DNA of 64,000 nt, taken from positions 62,001-126,000 of the forward strand of contig NZ_JYLI01000001.1 of the NCBI RefSeq assembly GCF_001439785.1, given 5' to 3'. Below are positions 19,309 through 28,437 of this stretch, piece after piece. This stretch comes from Pseudomonas poae. Lineage in GTDB: Bacteria; Pseudomonadota; Gammaproteobacteria; Pseudomonadales; Pseudomonadaceae. The stretch's first letter is position 1; each line of letters begins with the position of its first letter. The notes beneath the pieces were generated by a model. That model did no database searches and was not told the DNA's origin. It saw only the letters and a program-made list of their open reading frames with translations. A program made the translations under genes and the position numbers.

Positions 19309-20198
19309 TAGTCCTCTGCGAACCTCAAATTGTCGATGAGCGTTTTGAGCGTGGACGACGCAGTGTCATATCTCTTGACGACCAACTGCAGCGACCTTCG
19401 GGCCCAAGGCTCATCCAGCGTCACGGCTTTCAGCTTGTGACTTCGCAGATATTGGTTGATAACGCTACGTGGCAATACAGCCAGGCCCAGGCCGGCAGAG
19501 ACCATCCGACACATGCAGTCGAAGCTGCTAATCCTGATTCTGAGTTTGAGCGCCATGCCCAGTTTCTCAGCCTCGGCGGTTAGCAAGGTGTGCATCGAAC
19601 TTTCAAGGTGTGGGCCCACGAACTCATGCTTGAGTACCTCCTCGAACCGGGTGGACTTGCGGCCAGCGAGCGCATGACCTGCGGGTACTACCAACGTCAA
19701 TTCATCATTGCGGTAGGGTATTGCTTCTAACCCTTCTGCAGGTGTCTGACTGGCGATAATGCCAAGATCTGCTCGACCGTCCGCTACAGCCCGAATAACG
19801 GCAGATCCGACACGCTCCTCAATGTCGAACTTGATCTGCGGATAGAGCGAAACGAAGTCCGCAATGTCCTGTGGGAGGAATTGAGAAAGAGCTGAGGTGA
19901 TGGCATGGATACGCAGATGACCTTTGACGCCGCTAGTATAGTCGCCAAGCTCCTGATCAAGCTGAGCGAGCGTCTGCCTGACCTGCCGCGCGTAGAAAAG
20001 CAGGGATTGGCCTGCAGGAGTGAGATCCACACCTCGAGCGTTACGCACCAGAAGCGTTGCTCCGACCTGGCTTTCGAGTTCCGACACGCGCTTGCTGATC
20101 GCAGAAACCGCCAAGTGCTTCATGCGCCCTACTCGCGTCAGGTTCCGCTCTTCGGCGACGGTGATGAAAATGTCCAGGCTTGTCAGGTCATAGCGCAT
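19308..20198 (-). CDS. LysR-family transcriptional regulator
   Basis: This 296-residue LTTR has an N-terminal winged helix (about 1-62: LDIFITVAEERNLTRVGRMKHLAVSAISKRVSELE) and a C-terminal co-inducer domain. It resembles the CbbR-like group that often precedes MFS carboxylate transporters. An AAGGAAC ribosome site precedes the ATG. Unusually for a LysR, it points the same way as its presumed target (acnA, 141 bases downstream). The 268 bases upstream (20199-20466) show no gene. It is the likely activator of the acnA-lactonase-MFS set, responding to its substrate. Confidence 0.88.
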   Translation of the reverse strand: MRYDLTSLDIFITVAEERNLTRVGRMKHLAVSAISKRVSELESQVGATLLVRNARGVDLTPAGQSLLFYARQVRQTLAQLDQELGDYTSGVKGHLRIHAITSALSQFLPQDIADFVSLYPQIKFDIEERVGSAVIRAVADGRADLGIIASQTPAEGLEAIPYRNDELTLVVPAGHALAGRKSTRFEEVLKHEFVGPHLESSMHTLLTAEAEKLGMALKLRIRISSFDCMCRMVSAGLGLAVLPRSVINQYLRSHKLKAVTLDEPWARRSLQLVVKRYDTASSTLKTLIDNLRFAED

Positions 20199-20466
20199 GG
20201 CAGTTCCTTAAGATCCACGGGGACGATCTTCGGCTATACCTGCGACCGGAGAACTGCCTGATGGTAACTGTCGTAGCGTGCTCTGACTAACGTCCGTGCA
20301 GAGCACTGGGCTAAGGTAGCCCTCGTTGGCCTTAGTACATCTCCAGCCCCCCAAAAACGCCACATAGTGTGTGGCACATCTGTAACTTGCCAGATCTGAT
20401 CGTCCGCTCTTCGCAGCGATAACCCGCTGCGTCGCTCATGAAATCAACTCCGAATAAATAACACTA

Positions 20467-20850
20467 TTACCCCCCAGCAGCCATCCGCCGACAGATAACG
20501 CAAGCAACCCAAGACAACATCACTGCCGGGATCGAAAGCAAAATCGAATACAAAATGCCGACTGCCAGCAACGGTCCTGCCTCAGAGCTGATCATCACAC
20601 ACGGAATCTGCCCGAACATTACGATGGGGCCCGCCAGCCATCTGCGTTTTTGAAACAGCAGACCAAGCACCAATGTCAGTGCCAGGGACGCAGGATACAG
20701 AACAGTCAAATAACATTGCGCGTCCCACGGCTCATTCACGCCGGCGGACCATGACGCCGCCAGCCAAAAGCTCACACTGATGACGAGAGTTACGATTGTC
20801 GCCAGCCATATATTTTTCAATGACGTTCTCTCTTTTAAGCTGATCTGCAT
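20467..20850 (-). CDS. Small integral membrane protein, unknown
   Basis: About 127 residues from the ATG at 20848-20850, with four hydrophobic segments (WLATIVTLVISVSFWLAASW; LTVLYPASLALTLVLGLLF; WLAGPIVMFGQIPCVMI; LLAVGILYSILLSIPAVMLS). A start 9 bases upstream is also possible. The open frame continues to 21162, but that part reads like non-coding sequence and lies partly in the divergent gene. No family is recognised. It faces away from the DUF1206 gene. Confidence 0.6.
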   Translation of the reverse strand: MQISLKERTSLKNIWLATIVTLVISVSFWLAASWSAGVNEPWDAQCYLTVLYPASLALTLVLGLLFQKRRWLAGPIVMFGQIPCVMISSEAGPLLAVGILYSILLSIPAVMLSWVACVICRRMAAGG

Positions 20851-21024
20851 ATTCCTCATCCGGCTCGCACATGAACCTACCCTGCCTGCACCGTTTGAGC
20901 TTCGACGGCCGTAGAGCCCGTTACCGTACTGCACGCCGATCGCGCCATTGCCAATCAGCCTGAAAAGCAAGGAATTAGAACCCCAATCAGCATGAGGGGT
21001 CTGCTCCTGTATCACATCTCTGGA

Positions 21025-21846
21025 ATGCATCGAATGTACACGCACCATAGCCTGGTAATACTGGCCCGGGGAGGCTACGCCGCTCGGGGACTGCTTTATT
21101 TGATCATCGGTATCTTCGCCCTGCTGGCAGCGCAGGATGCGACGAAGCCCAAGGACAGTCACAAAAGCCTGGAAGCATTGCTAAGCCAACCCTTTGGCTA
21201 TTTCCTAATCGGAGTTGTGGTGGCCGGACTGCTCGCATTTGCTGCCTGGCGCGTGCTCCAGGCTACGCGTGATGTCGATCATCACGGCAACGCGTTCAAA
21301 GGCCTGGTGATTCGCGCGGGTCTGTTGGCCGGCGGAATGGTCAACGGCGCTTTAGCGTTTTTTGCATTGGGCCTGCTCGTTAGCGGCATCAGGAGTTCGG
21401 GCGATTCCGGGGGTCAGACCAAAGACTGGCTCGCGCATTTTTTGTCCTGGGATCACTCGAATCTATTGGTGTACCTGATCGCGCTGGTTCCTTTTGGTGT
21501 CGGTGTTGCTCATATCATCAAGGGGTGGAAGGCGTCGTTCGAGAAATACTTTGAGGCCGACGAAGACGTCATGCGGTACGTCCGCCCGGTATCTCGATTC
21601 GGACTGATTGCCCGGGGCGTCGTGTTTTTGGAAATTTCGGTGCTGCTGGCAATCAGTGGTTCTGCGTATCAGGCCATGGACCCACCGGGTATGAAGGAAG
21701 CCCTGGACGCGCTCCAGAATCTCCCAGCTGGATGGCTGATTTTAATAGTGATGGCATTGGGGCTGATTGCGTTCTCGGTTTACAGCTTCTCTGAAGCCTT
21801 CTGGCGCAGGATCAATATGGACTTGCCGGGAGTAGCGAAACATTGA
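21025..21846 (+). CDS. DUF1206 six-helix membrane protein
   Basis: About 273 residues with three repeated pairs of transmembrane helices, each beginning with an ARGGYAARGLLYLIIG-like motif, characteristic of DUF1206. Repeats begin near residues 13, 97 and 190 (ARGGYAARG, FKGLVIRAG, FGLIARGVV). The function of the family is unknown. The start is uncertain: ATGs at 20992, 21025 and 21034 are all possible and none has a strong ribosome site. It is followed 11 bases later by a DUF1349 gene. Confidence 0.75.
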   Translation: MHRMYTHHSLVILARGGYAARGLLYLIIGIFALLAAQDATKPKDSHKSLEALLSQPFGYFLIGVVVAGLLAFAAWRVLQATRDVDHHGNAFKGLVIRAGLLAGGMVNGALAFFALGLLVSGIRSSGDSGGQTKDWLAHFLSWDHSNLLVYLIALVPFGVGVAHIIKGWKASFEKYFEADEDVMRYVRPVSRFGLIARGVVFLEISVLLAISGSAYQAMDPPGMKEALDALQNLPAGWLILIVMALGLIAFSVYSFSEAFWRRINMDLPGVAKH

Positions 21847-21857
21847 GGGGTAACGTA

Positions 21858-22481
21858 GTGAATAAAAAACAGGAAACAGTCAGCCAGAACATTGAAGGGT
21901 CAATGTGGCAAGCCGCTAAGTGGCTGAACAAACCGAGCCTTTGCCAACGCTTGGCTGACCACTCATTAGAGATTTTTACTGACTCTCAAACCGACTTTTG
22001 GCGTGAAACCCATTATGGGTTCATTCGAGACAGTGGGCATTTTCTGGGGTTCGAGACCACGGGAGACTTTACCGCTCAAGTCAGAGTCAACGCCGATTTT
22101 CGCGAGCTCTATGACCAGGCGGGCATCATGGTCAGGCTCAATGAGCAGACCTGGCTCAAGGCAGGGATTGAATATAACGATGGAATGCCAATGATCAGCA
22201 GCGTGCTGACACAGGGCACGTCGGATTGGGCGCCGAGCTGTTTTTCTGGCGACCCAACCGATTTCTGGCTTCGTGTGACCGTTTCCGATGGCGTGCTGCG
22301 CTTGCAATACTCCACAAACGGCATCACTTGGCCACTGCTCAGGCTTGCTCCATTTCCACGCGCGGAACGCTATACGGTTGGCCCCATGTGCTGCACACCG
22401 CAGCGGCAAGGGTTGAGGGTAAAGTTTTCTGAATGGTCGTTGAGCCAGCCTCTCGCGCGAGACCTGCACGACTTGAGCTAG
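21858..22481 (+). CDS. DUF1349 family protein (beta-sandwich, concanavalin-like)
   Basis: A 207-residue soluble protein of the DUF1349 family, marked by DFWRETHYGFIRDSGHF, DQAGIMVRLNEQTWLKAGIEY and DFWLRVTVSDGVLRLQYS. Structures in this family are lectin-like beta sandwiches, and the biochemical role is unclear. The start is GTG at 21858 with GAGGGG 7 bases upstream. No signal peptide is present. It is probably co-transcribed with the DUF1206 gene. Confidence 0.8.
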   Translation: MNKKQETVSQNIEGSMWQAAKWLNKPSLCQRLADHSLEIFTDSQTDFWRETHYGFIRDSGHFLGFETTGDFTAQVRVNADFRELYDQAGIMVRLNEQTWLKAGIEYNDGMPMISSVLTQGTSDWAPSCFSGDPTDFWLRVTVSDGVLRLQYSTNGITWPLLRLAPFPRAERYTVGPMCCTPQRQGLRVKFSEWSLSQPLARDLHDLS

Positions 22482-22489
22482 ACAGCCCG

Positions 22490-22804
22490 TCAATCATCGT
22501 CACGCACGTGCGCGTCAGCACAGGGCAAGCGCCCCGACTCCCCGCCGGCAATTCGTTCCGCCTGATCGATGCCGCGCTTTAGCGCGTCGTGCACGGTCCA
22601 TTGCGCGCCGGGCAACTGACTGACGCGCTCGCCGACACAGTCCCCCGTGGCGGTATAGACGCAGACCAGCACTTCAATATCGTCGTCCTTGCGCTCACGG
22701 GCCCTGACTTCGATATGGCAGCCGTTTTCCACTTCCTGGGTAAAGCACTCTTCCTCGAGTGCCTTTTCGGCCCAGGCCTTGTAGGTAGTGCCACGAATAA
22801 ACAT
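22490..22804 (-). CDS. Hypothetical small acidic protein
   Basis: About 104 residues starting MFIRGTTYKAWAEKALEE, with a GGGAGA ribosome site before the ATG. An in-frame start at 22846 is less likely. The sequence is hydrophilic with several cysteines and ends in an acidic tail (HVRDDD). I recognise no domain. It converges with the DUF1349 gene, leaving only 8 bases between their ends. Confidence 0.6.
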   Translation of the reverse strand: MFIRGTTYKAWAEKALEEECFTQEVENGCHIEVRARERKDDDIEVLVCVYTATGDCVGERVSQLPGAQWTVHDALKRGIDQAERIAGGESGRLPCADAHVRDDD

Positions 22805-23227
22805 AACTGCTCTCCCCCGGCCGTTAGTTAGTAAGTTGGCCTTCAAGTAAGACCTGAATGATTCAGCAGGAATTCCACCTTTTTTCCAATACCGGTTACA
22901 GCACGTACTCCCACCAGGCGAGTACCGTTTCGCTTGTTAAACCGTTCGTCAGGGGAAGTTACAAATTGTTAAACCAACCCCGGGACGTCTATTCAAAATT
23001 GTTCGGGAACGCGGTGCGGCGCGCCCCGCAGAGCGGCAGTGAAAGCCAGTAGATCCGTGCAGTGGATGCCGTTTATCCGCTGGAGGCGGCGTATTGCCTG
23101 GCGTTAAGCCGCTGACTGCACCCGCACTAACCAGCGCAGCGCCAGCGTTTCGCTTAAATAACTTTCGAACACTGGCACTACCGTGTCGGCACCACAATAA
23201 CGGACGTTTTCACTACAGGAGCACGGC
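22805..23227. other. 423-base gap upstream of cyoA
   Basis: No supported gene. It should hold the cyo promoter and that of the leftward small gene. It contains a spaced direct repeat (listed separately). Short frames here lack ribosome sites and recognisable products. Confidence 0.5.
22934..22975. repeat. Two TTGTTAAACC direct repeats upstream of cyoABCD
   Basis: Identical 10-mers at 22934-22943 and 22966-22975 start 32 bases apart, about three helical turns, so both face the same side of the DNA. This is the layout expected for a cooperative regulator site about 250 bases ahead of cyoA. The binding protein is unknown. Confidence 0.4.
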
Positions 23228-24172
23228 ATGAAACGAGCAATGGGTTATTGCCTGGTATCTATCGCCAATCTTTTCTTGTTAACCGGCTGCAACCTCGTTG
23301 TGTTCAACCCCAAGGGGCAAGTTGCGACGGATGAACGCGACCTGATTATTCTCGCCACCGGCTTGATGCTGCTGGTGGTCGTTCCGGTCATCGTGCTGAC
23401 GTTCGTTTTTGCCTACCGCTACCGCGCCACCAATAAAAAGGCGCGTTACTCGCCACGCTGGGCCAGCTCTTACCCCATCGAAGCGGTGGTCTGGGGCGTG
23501 CCGCTGCTCATCATCATTGCCCTGGGATGGGTGACATGGGAAACCACCCACGCACTTGACCCTTATCGCCCGCTCGAGTCAGAGACGCCACCGATCAATG
23601 TGCAGGTGGTGGCCACTGACTGGAAATGGTTGTTCATCTACCCGGACCTGGGCATCGCCAGCGTCAATGAGCTGGCCTTGCCGGTGCATACGCCGGTGAG
23701 TTTCACCATCACCTCCGACGCGGCCATGACGTCATTCTTCATTCCTGCTCTGGGCGGGCAGATTTACGCCATGGCCGGCATGCAGACCAAGTTGCACCTG
23801 ATCGCCAATGAGACCGGCGAGTTCAGAGGGATCGCGGCCAACTACAACGGCGCCGGTTTTTCCGACATGCATTTCGCCACGCTGTCCCTCAGCCCTGCCG
23901 ACTTCAAGACGTGGGTAACCAAGGTCAAAGGCGCCGCAACGCCCCTCGACCAGGCTCGCTACGCACAACTGGCCAAGCCCACCATCCGGCATCCGGTGAC
24001 CTATTACTCGACCGTGCAGGAGCGGCTGTTTCTGGACATCGTCGATCAATACGAAGGCATGAACAAGGCCAGGAAGCCCAAGCGCGACCAGGCCCCATTG
24101 AACGGTGCTCAATCGAGCGTCACCGGCACGCGCACCGATCAACACCCCAGTCTGCTGGCCGAGGAGCAATAA
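23228..24172 (+). CDS. cyoA: Cytochrome bo3 ubiquinol oxidase subunit II
   Basis: This 314-residue lipoprotein subunit has the lipobox LLTG-Cys21, two transmembrane helices (about 42-64 and 86-106) and a periplasmic cupredoxin domain. The domain lacks CuA ligands, as expected for a quinol oxidase. The [17 protein letters not shown] motif is typical of CyoA. It is the first gene of cyoABCD and has AGGAGC before the ATG. The C-terminal 35 residues are a low-complexity tail. Confidence 0.96.
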   Translation: MKRAMGYCLVSIANLFLLTGCNLVVFNPKGQVATDERDLIILATGLMLLVVVPVIVLTFVFAYRYRATNKKARYSPRWASSYPIEAVVWGVPLLIIIALGWVTWETTHALDPYRPLESETPPINVQVVATDWKWLFIYPDLGIASVNELALPVHTPVSFTITSDAAMTSFFIPALGGQIYAMAGMQTKLHLIANETGEFRGIAANYNGAGFSDMHFATLSLSPADFKTWVTKVKGAATPLDQARYAQLAKPTIRHPVTYYSTVQERLFLDIVDQYEGMNKARKPKRDQAPLNGAQSSVTGTRTDQHPSLLAEEQ

Positions 24173-24174
24173 CC

Positions 24175-26148
24175 ATGTTTGGAAAACTGTCATGGGACGC
24201 GATTCCAACCACTGAGCCCATTGTGATGTACACGCTGGCGGTCGTCGGGCTGATTGGCGTGGCGATGCTGGGCACGATTACCTGGAAACGCAAATGGGGC
24301 TATCTGTGGCGCGAGTGGTTCACCTCGGTGGACCACAAAAAGATCGGCTGCATGTACATCATCGTCGCGCTGGTGATGCTGCTGCGCGGTTTTTCCGATG
24401 CGATCATGATGCGCACCCAGCAAGCCATGGCCGCCAGTGGCGGGCCGGGTTATCTGCCACCGGAACACTACGACCAGATCTTCACCGCCCACGGCGTGAT
24501 CATGATTTTTTTCATGGCCATGCCTTTCGTGGTCGGCTTGATGAACATCGTGGTGCCGCTGCAGATCGGCGCGCGCGATGTGGCCTACCCGTTTCTCAAC
24601 GCGCTGAGCTTCTGGCTGTTCGTGGTCGGCGCCGCGCTGGTGAACATTTCACTGGGGGTCGGTGAGTTCGCGCGCACCGGTTGGGTTGCCTATCCGCCGT
24701 TATCCGGGCTGGCCTACAGCCCGGGAGTCGGGGTGGATTATTACATCTGGTCACTGCAGATATCCGGCATAGGCACGTTACTGACGGGGGTAAACTTCTT
24801 CGTCACGATCCTGAAGATGCGCACCGAAGGGATGACCCTGTTCAAGATGCCGGTGTTCACCTGGAACGCGCTGTGCACCTCGGTGCTGATCCTGGCGGCG
24901 TTTCCGATTCTCACCGCCACCCTGCTCATGCTGAGCCTGGACCGTTATCTGGGCATGCACTTCTTTACCAACGAAGCCGGCGGCAACCCGATGATGTATG
25001 TCAACCTCATCTGGGCCTGGGGGCACCCGGAGGTGTACATCCTGATCCTGCCGGCGTTCGGGGTGTTTTCCGAGATTGCCGCGACGTTCAGCAGTAAACG
25101 GCTGTTCGGCTACGTGTCGCTGGTGTGGGCAACGATCTCGATTACCGTGTTGTCGTTCATTGTGTGGCTGCATCACTTTTTCACCATGGGGGCCGGAGGC
25201 AACGTCAACGCGTTCTTCGGCATCATGACGATGATCATTGCGGTGCCGACCGGTGTGAAAATCTTCACCTGGCTGTTCACCATGTTCCGCGGGCGGGTGC
25301 GCTTCGAAACGCCGATGCTGTGGACCTTGGGCTTTATCGTGACTTTCAGCATCGGCGGCATGACCGGGGTACTGCTGGCAGTCCCTGGCGCCGACTTCCT
25401 GCTGCACAACAGCCTGTTCCTGATCGCGCACTTTCACAACGTAATCATCGGCGGCGCGCTCTTTGGTTACATGGCCGGCCTGACCTACTGGTTCCCCAAA
25501 GCCTTCGGCTTCCGGCTGAATGACCGATTGGGCCGCATCGCTTTCTGGTGCTGGCTGACCGGCTTTTATTTCGCCTTCATGCCGTCGTACGTGCTGGGCT
25601 TCATGGGCATGACGCGGCGGCTCAATCATTTCGACAACCCGGAATGGCGGCCCTGGCTCCTGCTCGAGCTGCTCGGCGTGGCAATCATTCTCTGCGGCGT
25701 GGCGGCCCAGGCACTGCAACTGTTTGTCAGTATCCGCAGGCGTCACCGGTATCGCGACCTCACCGGCGACCCGTGGGACGGACGCACGCTGGAATGGGCC
25801 ACCTCCTCGCCGCCACCGCTGTACAACTTCGCCGAGCAACCCAAGGTCAGCGACCTGGACGCCTATTGGGGCATGAAGGAGCGCGGTGTGAGCACCCTCA
25901 GCCACACCGACTATCGAAGCATCCACATGCCGCGCAACACCGCCTCGGGCCTGGTGATCAGCCTGTTCACACTGATCTGCGGCTTCGCTCTGGTCTGGCA
26001 CATCTGGTGGATGGCGGCGTTCGGCCTGGTGGCCTCGGTGGTCACGTTCGTGGTGCGCAGTTACGACGAAGACACGGATTACTTCGTGCCGGCGCAAGAG
26101 GTCGCGCGCATCGAAGCGGCCCGTCTCAAAGACCTGGCAGAGGCTTGA
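24175..26148 (+). CDS. cyoB: Cytochrome bo3 ubiquinol oxidase subunit I
   Basis: This 657-residue heme-copper subunit reduces oxygen to water and pumps protons. Ligand motifs are visible: [13 protein letters not shown] (CuB His plus cross-linked Tyr), the LHHFFT His pair and HFHNVIIGG (heme His ligands). The start at [11 protein letters not shown] lies 2 bases after the cyoA stop, with GAGGAG inside the cyoA end. The frame is open further upstream but that part overlaps cyoA. Confidence 0.97.
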   Translation: MFGKLSWDAIPTTEPIVMYTLAVVGLIGVAMLGTITWKRKWGYLWREWFTSVDHKKIGCMYIIVALVMLLRGFSDAIMMRTQQAMAASGGPGYLPPEHYDQIFTAHGVIMIFFMAMPFVVGLMNIVVPLQIGARDVAYPFLNALSFWLFVVGAALVNISLGVGEFARTGWVAYPPLSGLAYSPGVGVDYYIWSLQISGIGTLLTGVNFFVTILKMRTEGMTLFKMPVFTWNALCTSVLILAAFPILTATLLMLSLDRYLGMHFFTNEAGGNPMMYVNLIWAWGHPEVYILILPAFGVFSEIAATFSSKRLFGYVSLVWATISITVLSFIVWLHHFFTMGAGGNVNAFFGIMTMIIAVPTGVKIFTWLFTMFRGRVRFETPMLWTLGFIVTFSIGGMTGVLLAVPGADFLLHNSLFLIAHFHNVIIGGALFGYMAGLTYWFPKAFGFRLNDRLGRIAFWCWLTGFYFAFMPSYVLGFMGMTRRLNHFDNPEWRPWLLLELLGVAIILCGVAAQALQLFVSIRRRHRYRDLTGDPWDGRTLEWATSSPPPLYNFAEQPKVSDLDAYWGMKERGVSTLSHTDYRSIHMPRNTASGLVISLFTLICGFALVWHIWWMAAFGLVASVVTFVVRSYDEDTDYFVPAQEVARIEAARLKDLAEA

Positions 26149-26151
26149 TCC

Positions 26152-26766
26152 ATGTCCAACACCGTGATTGAAAAAGACGTCGCTCATACCCAGGAACATG
26201 GCCACGAGGACGCGGGTTCCCTCAGCGTTTTCGGGTTCTGGATCTACCTGATGACCGACTGCATCCTGTTCGCCACGTTATTCGCCGGCTATGCGGTGTT
26301 GCGCGACAGCGTGGCGGGCGGCCCATCGAGCGTGGACATTTTCGAACTGCCCTATGTCCTCGCTGAAACCATGCTGCTGTTGTTGAGCAGCCTCACCTAC
26401 GGCTACGCGATGCTCGCGATGAACCATGGCCAGCAACGCCAGGTACTGCGCTGGCTGGGTATTACATTTGTACTGGGTGCCGGCTTCATCGCCATGGAAA
26501 TCAATGAGTTTCACCACCTGATCGCTGAAGGCCACGGACCGGACCGCAGTGCGTTTCTCACCGCGTTCTTCACGCTGGTCGGCACCCATGGCGCGCACGT
26601 GCTGACGGGATTGATCTGGATGGCGGTGCTGATGGTCCAGGTTCATCAAAAAGGCCTCACCAGCACCAATGCCACGCGGCTCAGTTGCCTGAGCCTGTTC
26701 TGGCACTTCCTGGATGTGGTGTGGATCTGTGTGTTTACCGTGGTCTATCTGTTGGGAGTGGTCTGA
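26152..26766 (+). CDS. cyoC: Cytochrome bo3 ubiquinol oxidase subunit III
   Basis: A 204-residue subunit with five transmembrane helices and the motif [14 protein letters not shown]. It stabilises subunit I. It starts 3 bases after the cyoB stop and ends 1 base before cyoD. Length and order match the canonical operon. Confidence 0.95.
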   Translation: MSNTVIEKDVAHTQEHGHEDAGSLSVFGFWIYLMTDCILFATLFAGYAVLRDSVAGGPSSVDIFELPYVLAETMLLLLSSLTYGYAMLAMNHGQQRQVLRWLGITFVLGAGFIAMEINEFHHLIAEGHGPDRSAFLTAFFTLVGTHGAHVLTGLIWMAVLMVQVHQKGLTSTNATRLSCLSLFWHFLDVVWICVFTVVYLLGVV

Positions 26767-26767
26767 T

Positions 26768-27106
26768 ATGTACAAGCAAAGCTCGCTTCACAGCAGCGCC
26801 GGAACACGCCATGGCAGCCGCCGCGCCTACCTGGTCGGATTCCTGCTTTCGGTCGCGCTGACCCTGATCCCGTTCGCCCTGGTGATATTCCCCGCGCTGC
26901 CACGTACCGGCACTGCCTGGCTGGTGGTTGCACTGGGGGCTATCCAGGTGCTGGTCCACCTCAGGTTCTTCCTGCATCTGGATACGGCCGAGGAACAACG
27001 TTGGAACCTGGTTGCGCTGATTTTCTCGGCGGTCGTCATTCTTCTGCTGGTAGGACTCTCGCTCTGGATCATGGACAGTATTCATCACAACATGCTGGCA
27101 CACTGA
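26768..27106 (+). CDS. cyoD: Cytochrome bo3 ubiquinol oxidase subunit IV
   Basis: A 112-residue subunit with three transmembrane helices and the IQVLVHLRFFLHLD motif of CyoD. The start is the ATG directly after the cyoC stop. The operon ends here: the heme O synthase gene cyoE, which usually follows, is absent, and a convergent oxidoreductase gene lies next. Confidence 0.93.
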   Translation: MYKQSSLHSSAGTRHGSRRAYLVGFLLSVALTLIPFALVIFPALPRTGTAWLVVALGAIQVLVHLRFFLHLDTAEEQRWNLVALIFSAVVILLLVGLSLWIMDSIHHNMLAH

Positions 27107-27124
27107 GGTACTGGCTATTGAGTG

Positions 27125-27153
27125 GATTGCGCCGACCAGGCGGCGGCGCAATC
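27125..27153. terminator. Hairpin between convergent cyoD and oxidoreductase genes
   Basis: GATTGCGCCG at 27125-27134 pairs perfectly with CGGCGCAATC at 27144-27153, with a 9-base loop. It sits between two convergent genes and could end transcription from both sides. There is no strong T tract in either direction. Confidence 0.45.
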
Positions 27154-27184
27154 GTCCATGGGCTTTATGTCGAGCCTCGCGTCC

Positions 27185-28111
27185 TCATTCGCTGACGCGC
27201 AACACCACTTTACCGTGCACATGTTCCCCGGCCAGAAAATCCAGCGCCTGCTCGGCCTCGTTCAGCTCAAATACCTTGGCGATAAAGACCTGCACATTGC
27301 CCGCCTCGATCAAACCTGCGATCTCGGCCAGTTCGTCCCCTCGGGGGGCGGCGGTGAATCGTGTCCCGGTCTTGCCTGCCGCCTGCGGATGGTGAGCGTC
27401 CGGCATCGTCAGGGTGGACACCAGCCGGCCACCCTCCCCCAGTACCTGCCAGGAACGCGCCTGGGTGTCACCGCCGATCAAGTCGATCACCAGATCAAAG
27501 TCCTTGCAGATCGCCTCGAATCGCTCGGTTTTGTAATCGATCGCCCGGTCCACGCCCAGCTCGTTCAAGAACGGCAAGCTCTCTGTTGACGCCGTCGCAT
27601 AGACCTCGGCGCCCTTGACCTTGGCAAATTGCACAGCGAAGTGACCAACACCCCCCGTGCCTCCGTGGATCAGCACCTTTTGCCCGTGTTCGATCCGACC
27701 ATGCTCCACCAACGCCTGCCAGGCCGTGTGCCCGGCCAGTGGCACACCCGCTGCGTGAGGCCAATCGAGGCCCGCAGGTATGCGTGCCAGATGCTCAACC
27801 GGCACGCAGGAATACTCGGCGTAGGCGCCATCAGCGCCCAACATCGCAAACACCCGGTCGCCTTTCTTGAAATCACTCACGCCTTGACCGACCTCTTCGA
27901 TCAGCCCGGCAACTTCCCTGCCCAACGTCAGCGGCAATTCATCGGTTGTCACTTGCGGGTATTGGCCCTCGCGAATCTTGTAATCCACCGGATTGATGCC
28001 GACGAAAAAATTCTTCACCAGCACCTCGCCCGGCTTGGGCTCCGGCACTTGCACCTGCGTCAACTGCATGACCTGCGGGCCACCGAACTGCTTGATCCTG
28101 ATCGCTTTCAT
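27185..28111 (-). CDS. NADP-dependent quinone-oxidoreductase-like MDR enzyme
   Basis: About 308 residues from MKAIRIKQFGGPQ, with a GAGGTG ribosome site. It has the GroES-like domain and a Rossmann fold with the nucleotide motif HGGTGGVGHFAVQFAK (about 150). Zinc-binding cysteines are missing, as in the zeta-crystallin/quinone oxidoreductase branch. The likely reaction is NADPH-dependent reduction of quinones or enones. It is divergent from a zinc-dependent dehydrogenase gene. Confidence 0.87.
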   Translation of the reverse strand: MKAIRIKQFGGPQVMQLTQVQVPEPKPGEVLVKNFFVGINPVDYKIREGQYPQVTTDELPLTLGREVAGLIEEVGQGVSDFKKGDRVFAMLGADGAYAEYSCVPVEHLARIPAGLDWPHAAGVPLAGHTAWQALVEHGRIEHGQKVLIHGGTGGVGHFAVQFAKVKGAEVYATASTESLPFLNELGVDRAIDYKTERFEAICKDFDLVIDLIGGDTQARSWQVLGEGGRLVSTLTMPDAHHPQAAGKTGTRFTAAPRGDELAEIAGLIEAGNVQVFIAKVFELNEAEQALDFLAGEHVHGKVVLRVSE

Positions 28112-28437
28112 GCCAGGCACCTCGTTTGTCTTTTCAACACTATTTCAGAGCCCCCCTTTTCAGGGCGCTCATCTCAGAACACTCAAGTGTGTGGAGGACC
28201 GTCAACGTTCGCGGGTTCACTGGATATTGAGCGCCACAGACAGACGGCATCTTCCGTTCGCCATCGACCGTTCATCGAACGTTTCAGGATTTCGCAAAAC
28301 ATTTTCGAAAGCGTCGTTATCGCAATAGATGTCTGCTGCATCGATGTTCGAACGTGCAGCCTGCTGCAAAACGCGAGTGGGTGTGTTCACTTCCAGGCGG
28401 CTTGACTCATCCCTCCCCTGACCACGCGAGGTGCAAC
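28112..28437. other. 326-base divergent region between two oxidoreductase genes
   Basis: No supported gene. It must carry both promoters. I saw scattered TTCGAACG-like half-palindromes near 28265-28350 but no clear operator or regulator gene nearby. Confidence 0.45.

Noticed and set aside
23911..24174. Upstream extension of the cyoB frame
   Set aside because: It overlaps cyoA in another frame. The family start MFGKLSWDA with a ribosome site is at 24175.
24778..26205. 475-codon minus-strand frame opposite cyoB
   Set aside because: Antisense shadow of a conserved membrane-protein gene; composition rich in His, Gln and Arg without hydrophobic or domain structure.
28112..28437. Possible CRISPR or operator array from scattered TTCGAACG-like words
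   Set aside because: Copies are irregular in sequence and spacing, so no array or defined operator is supported.
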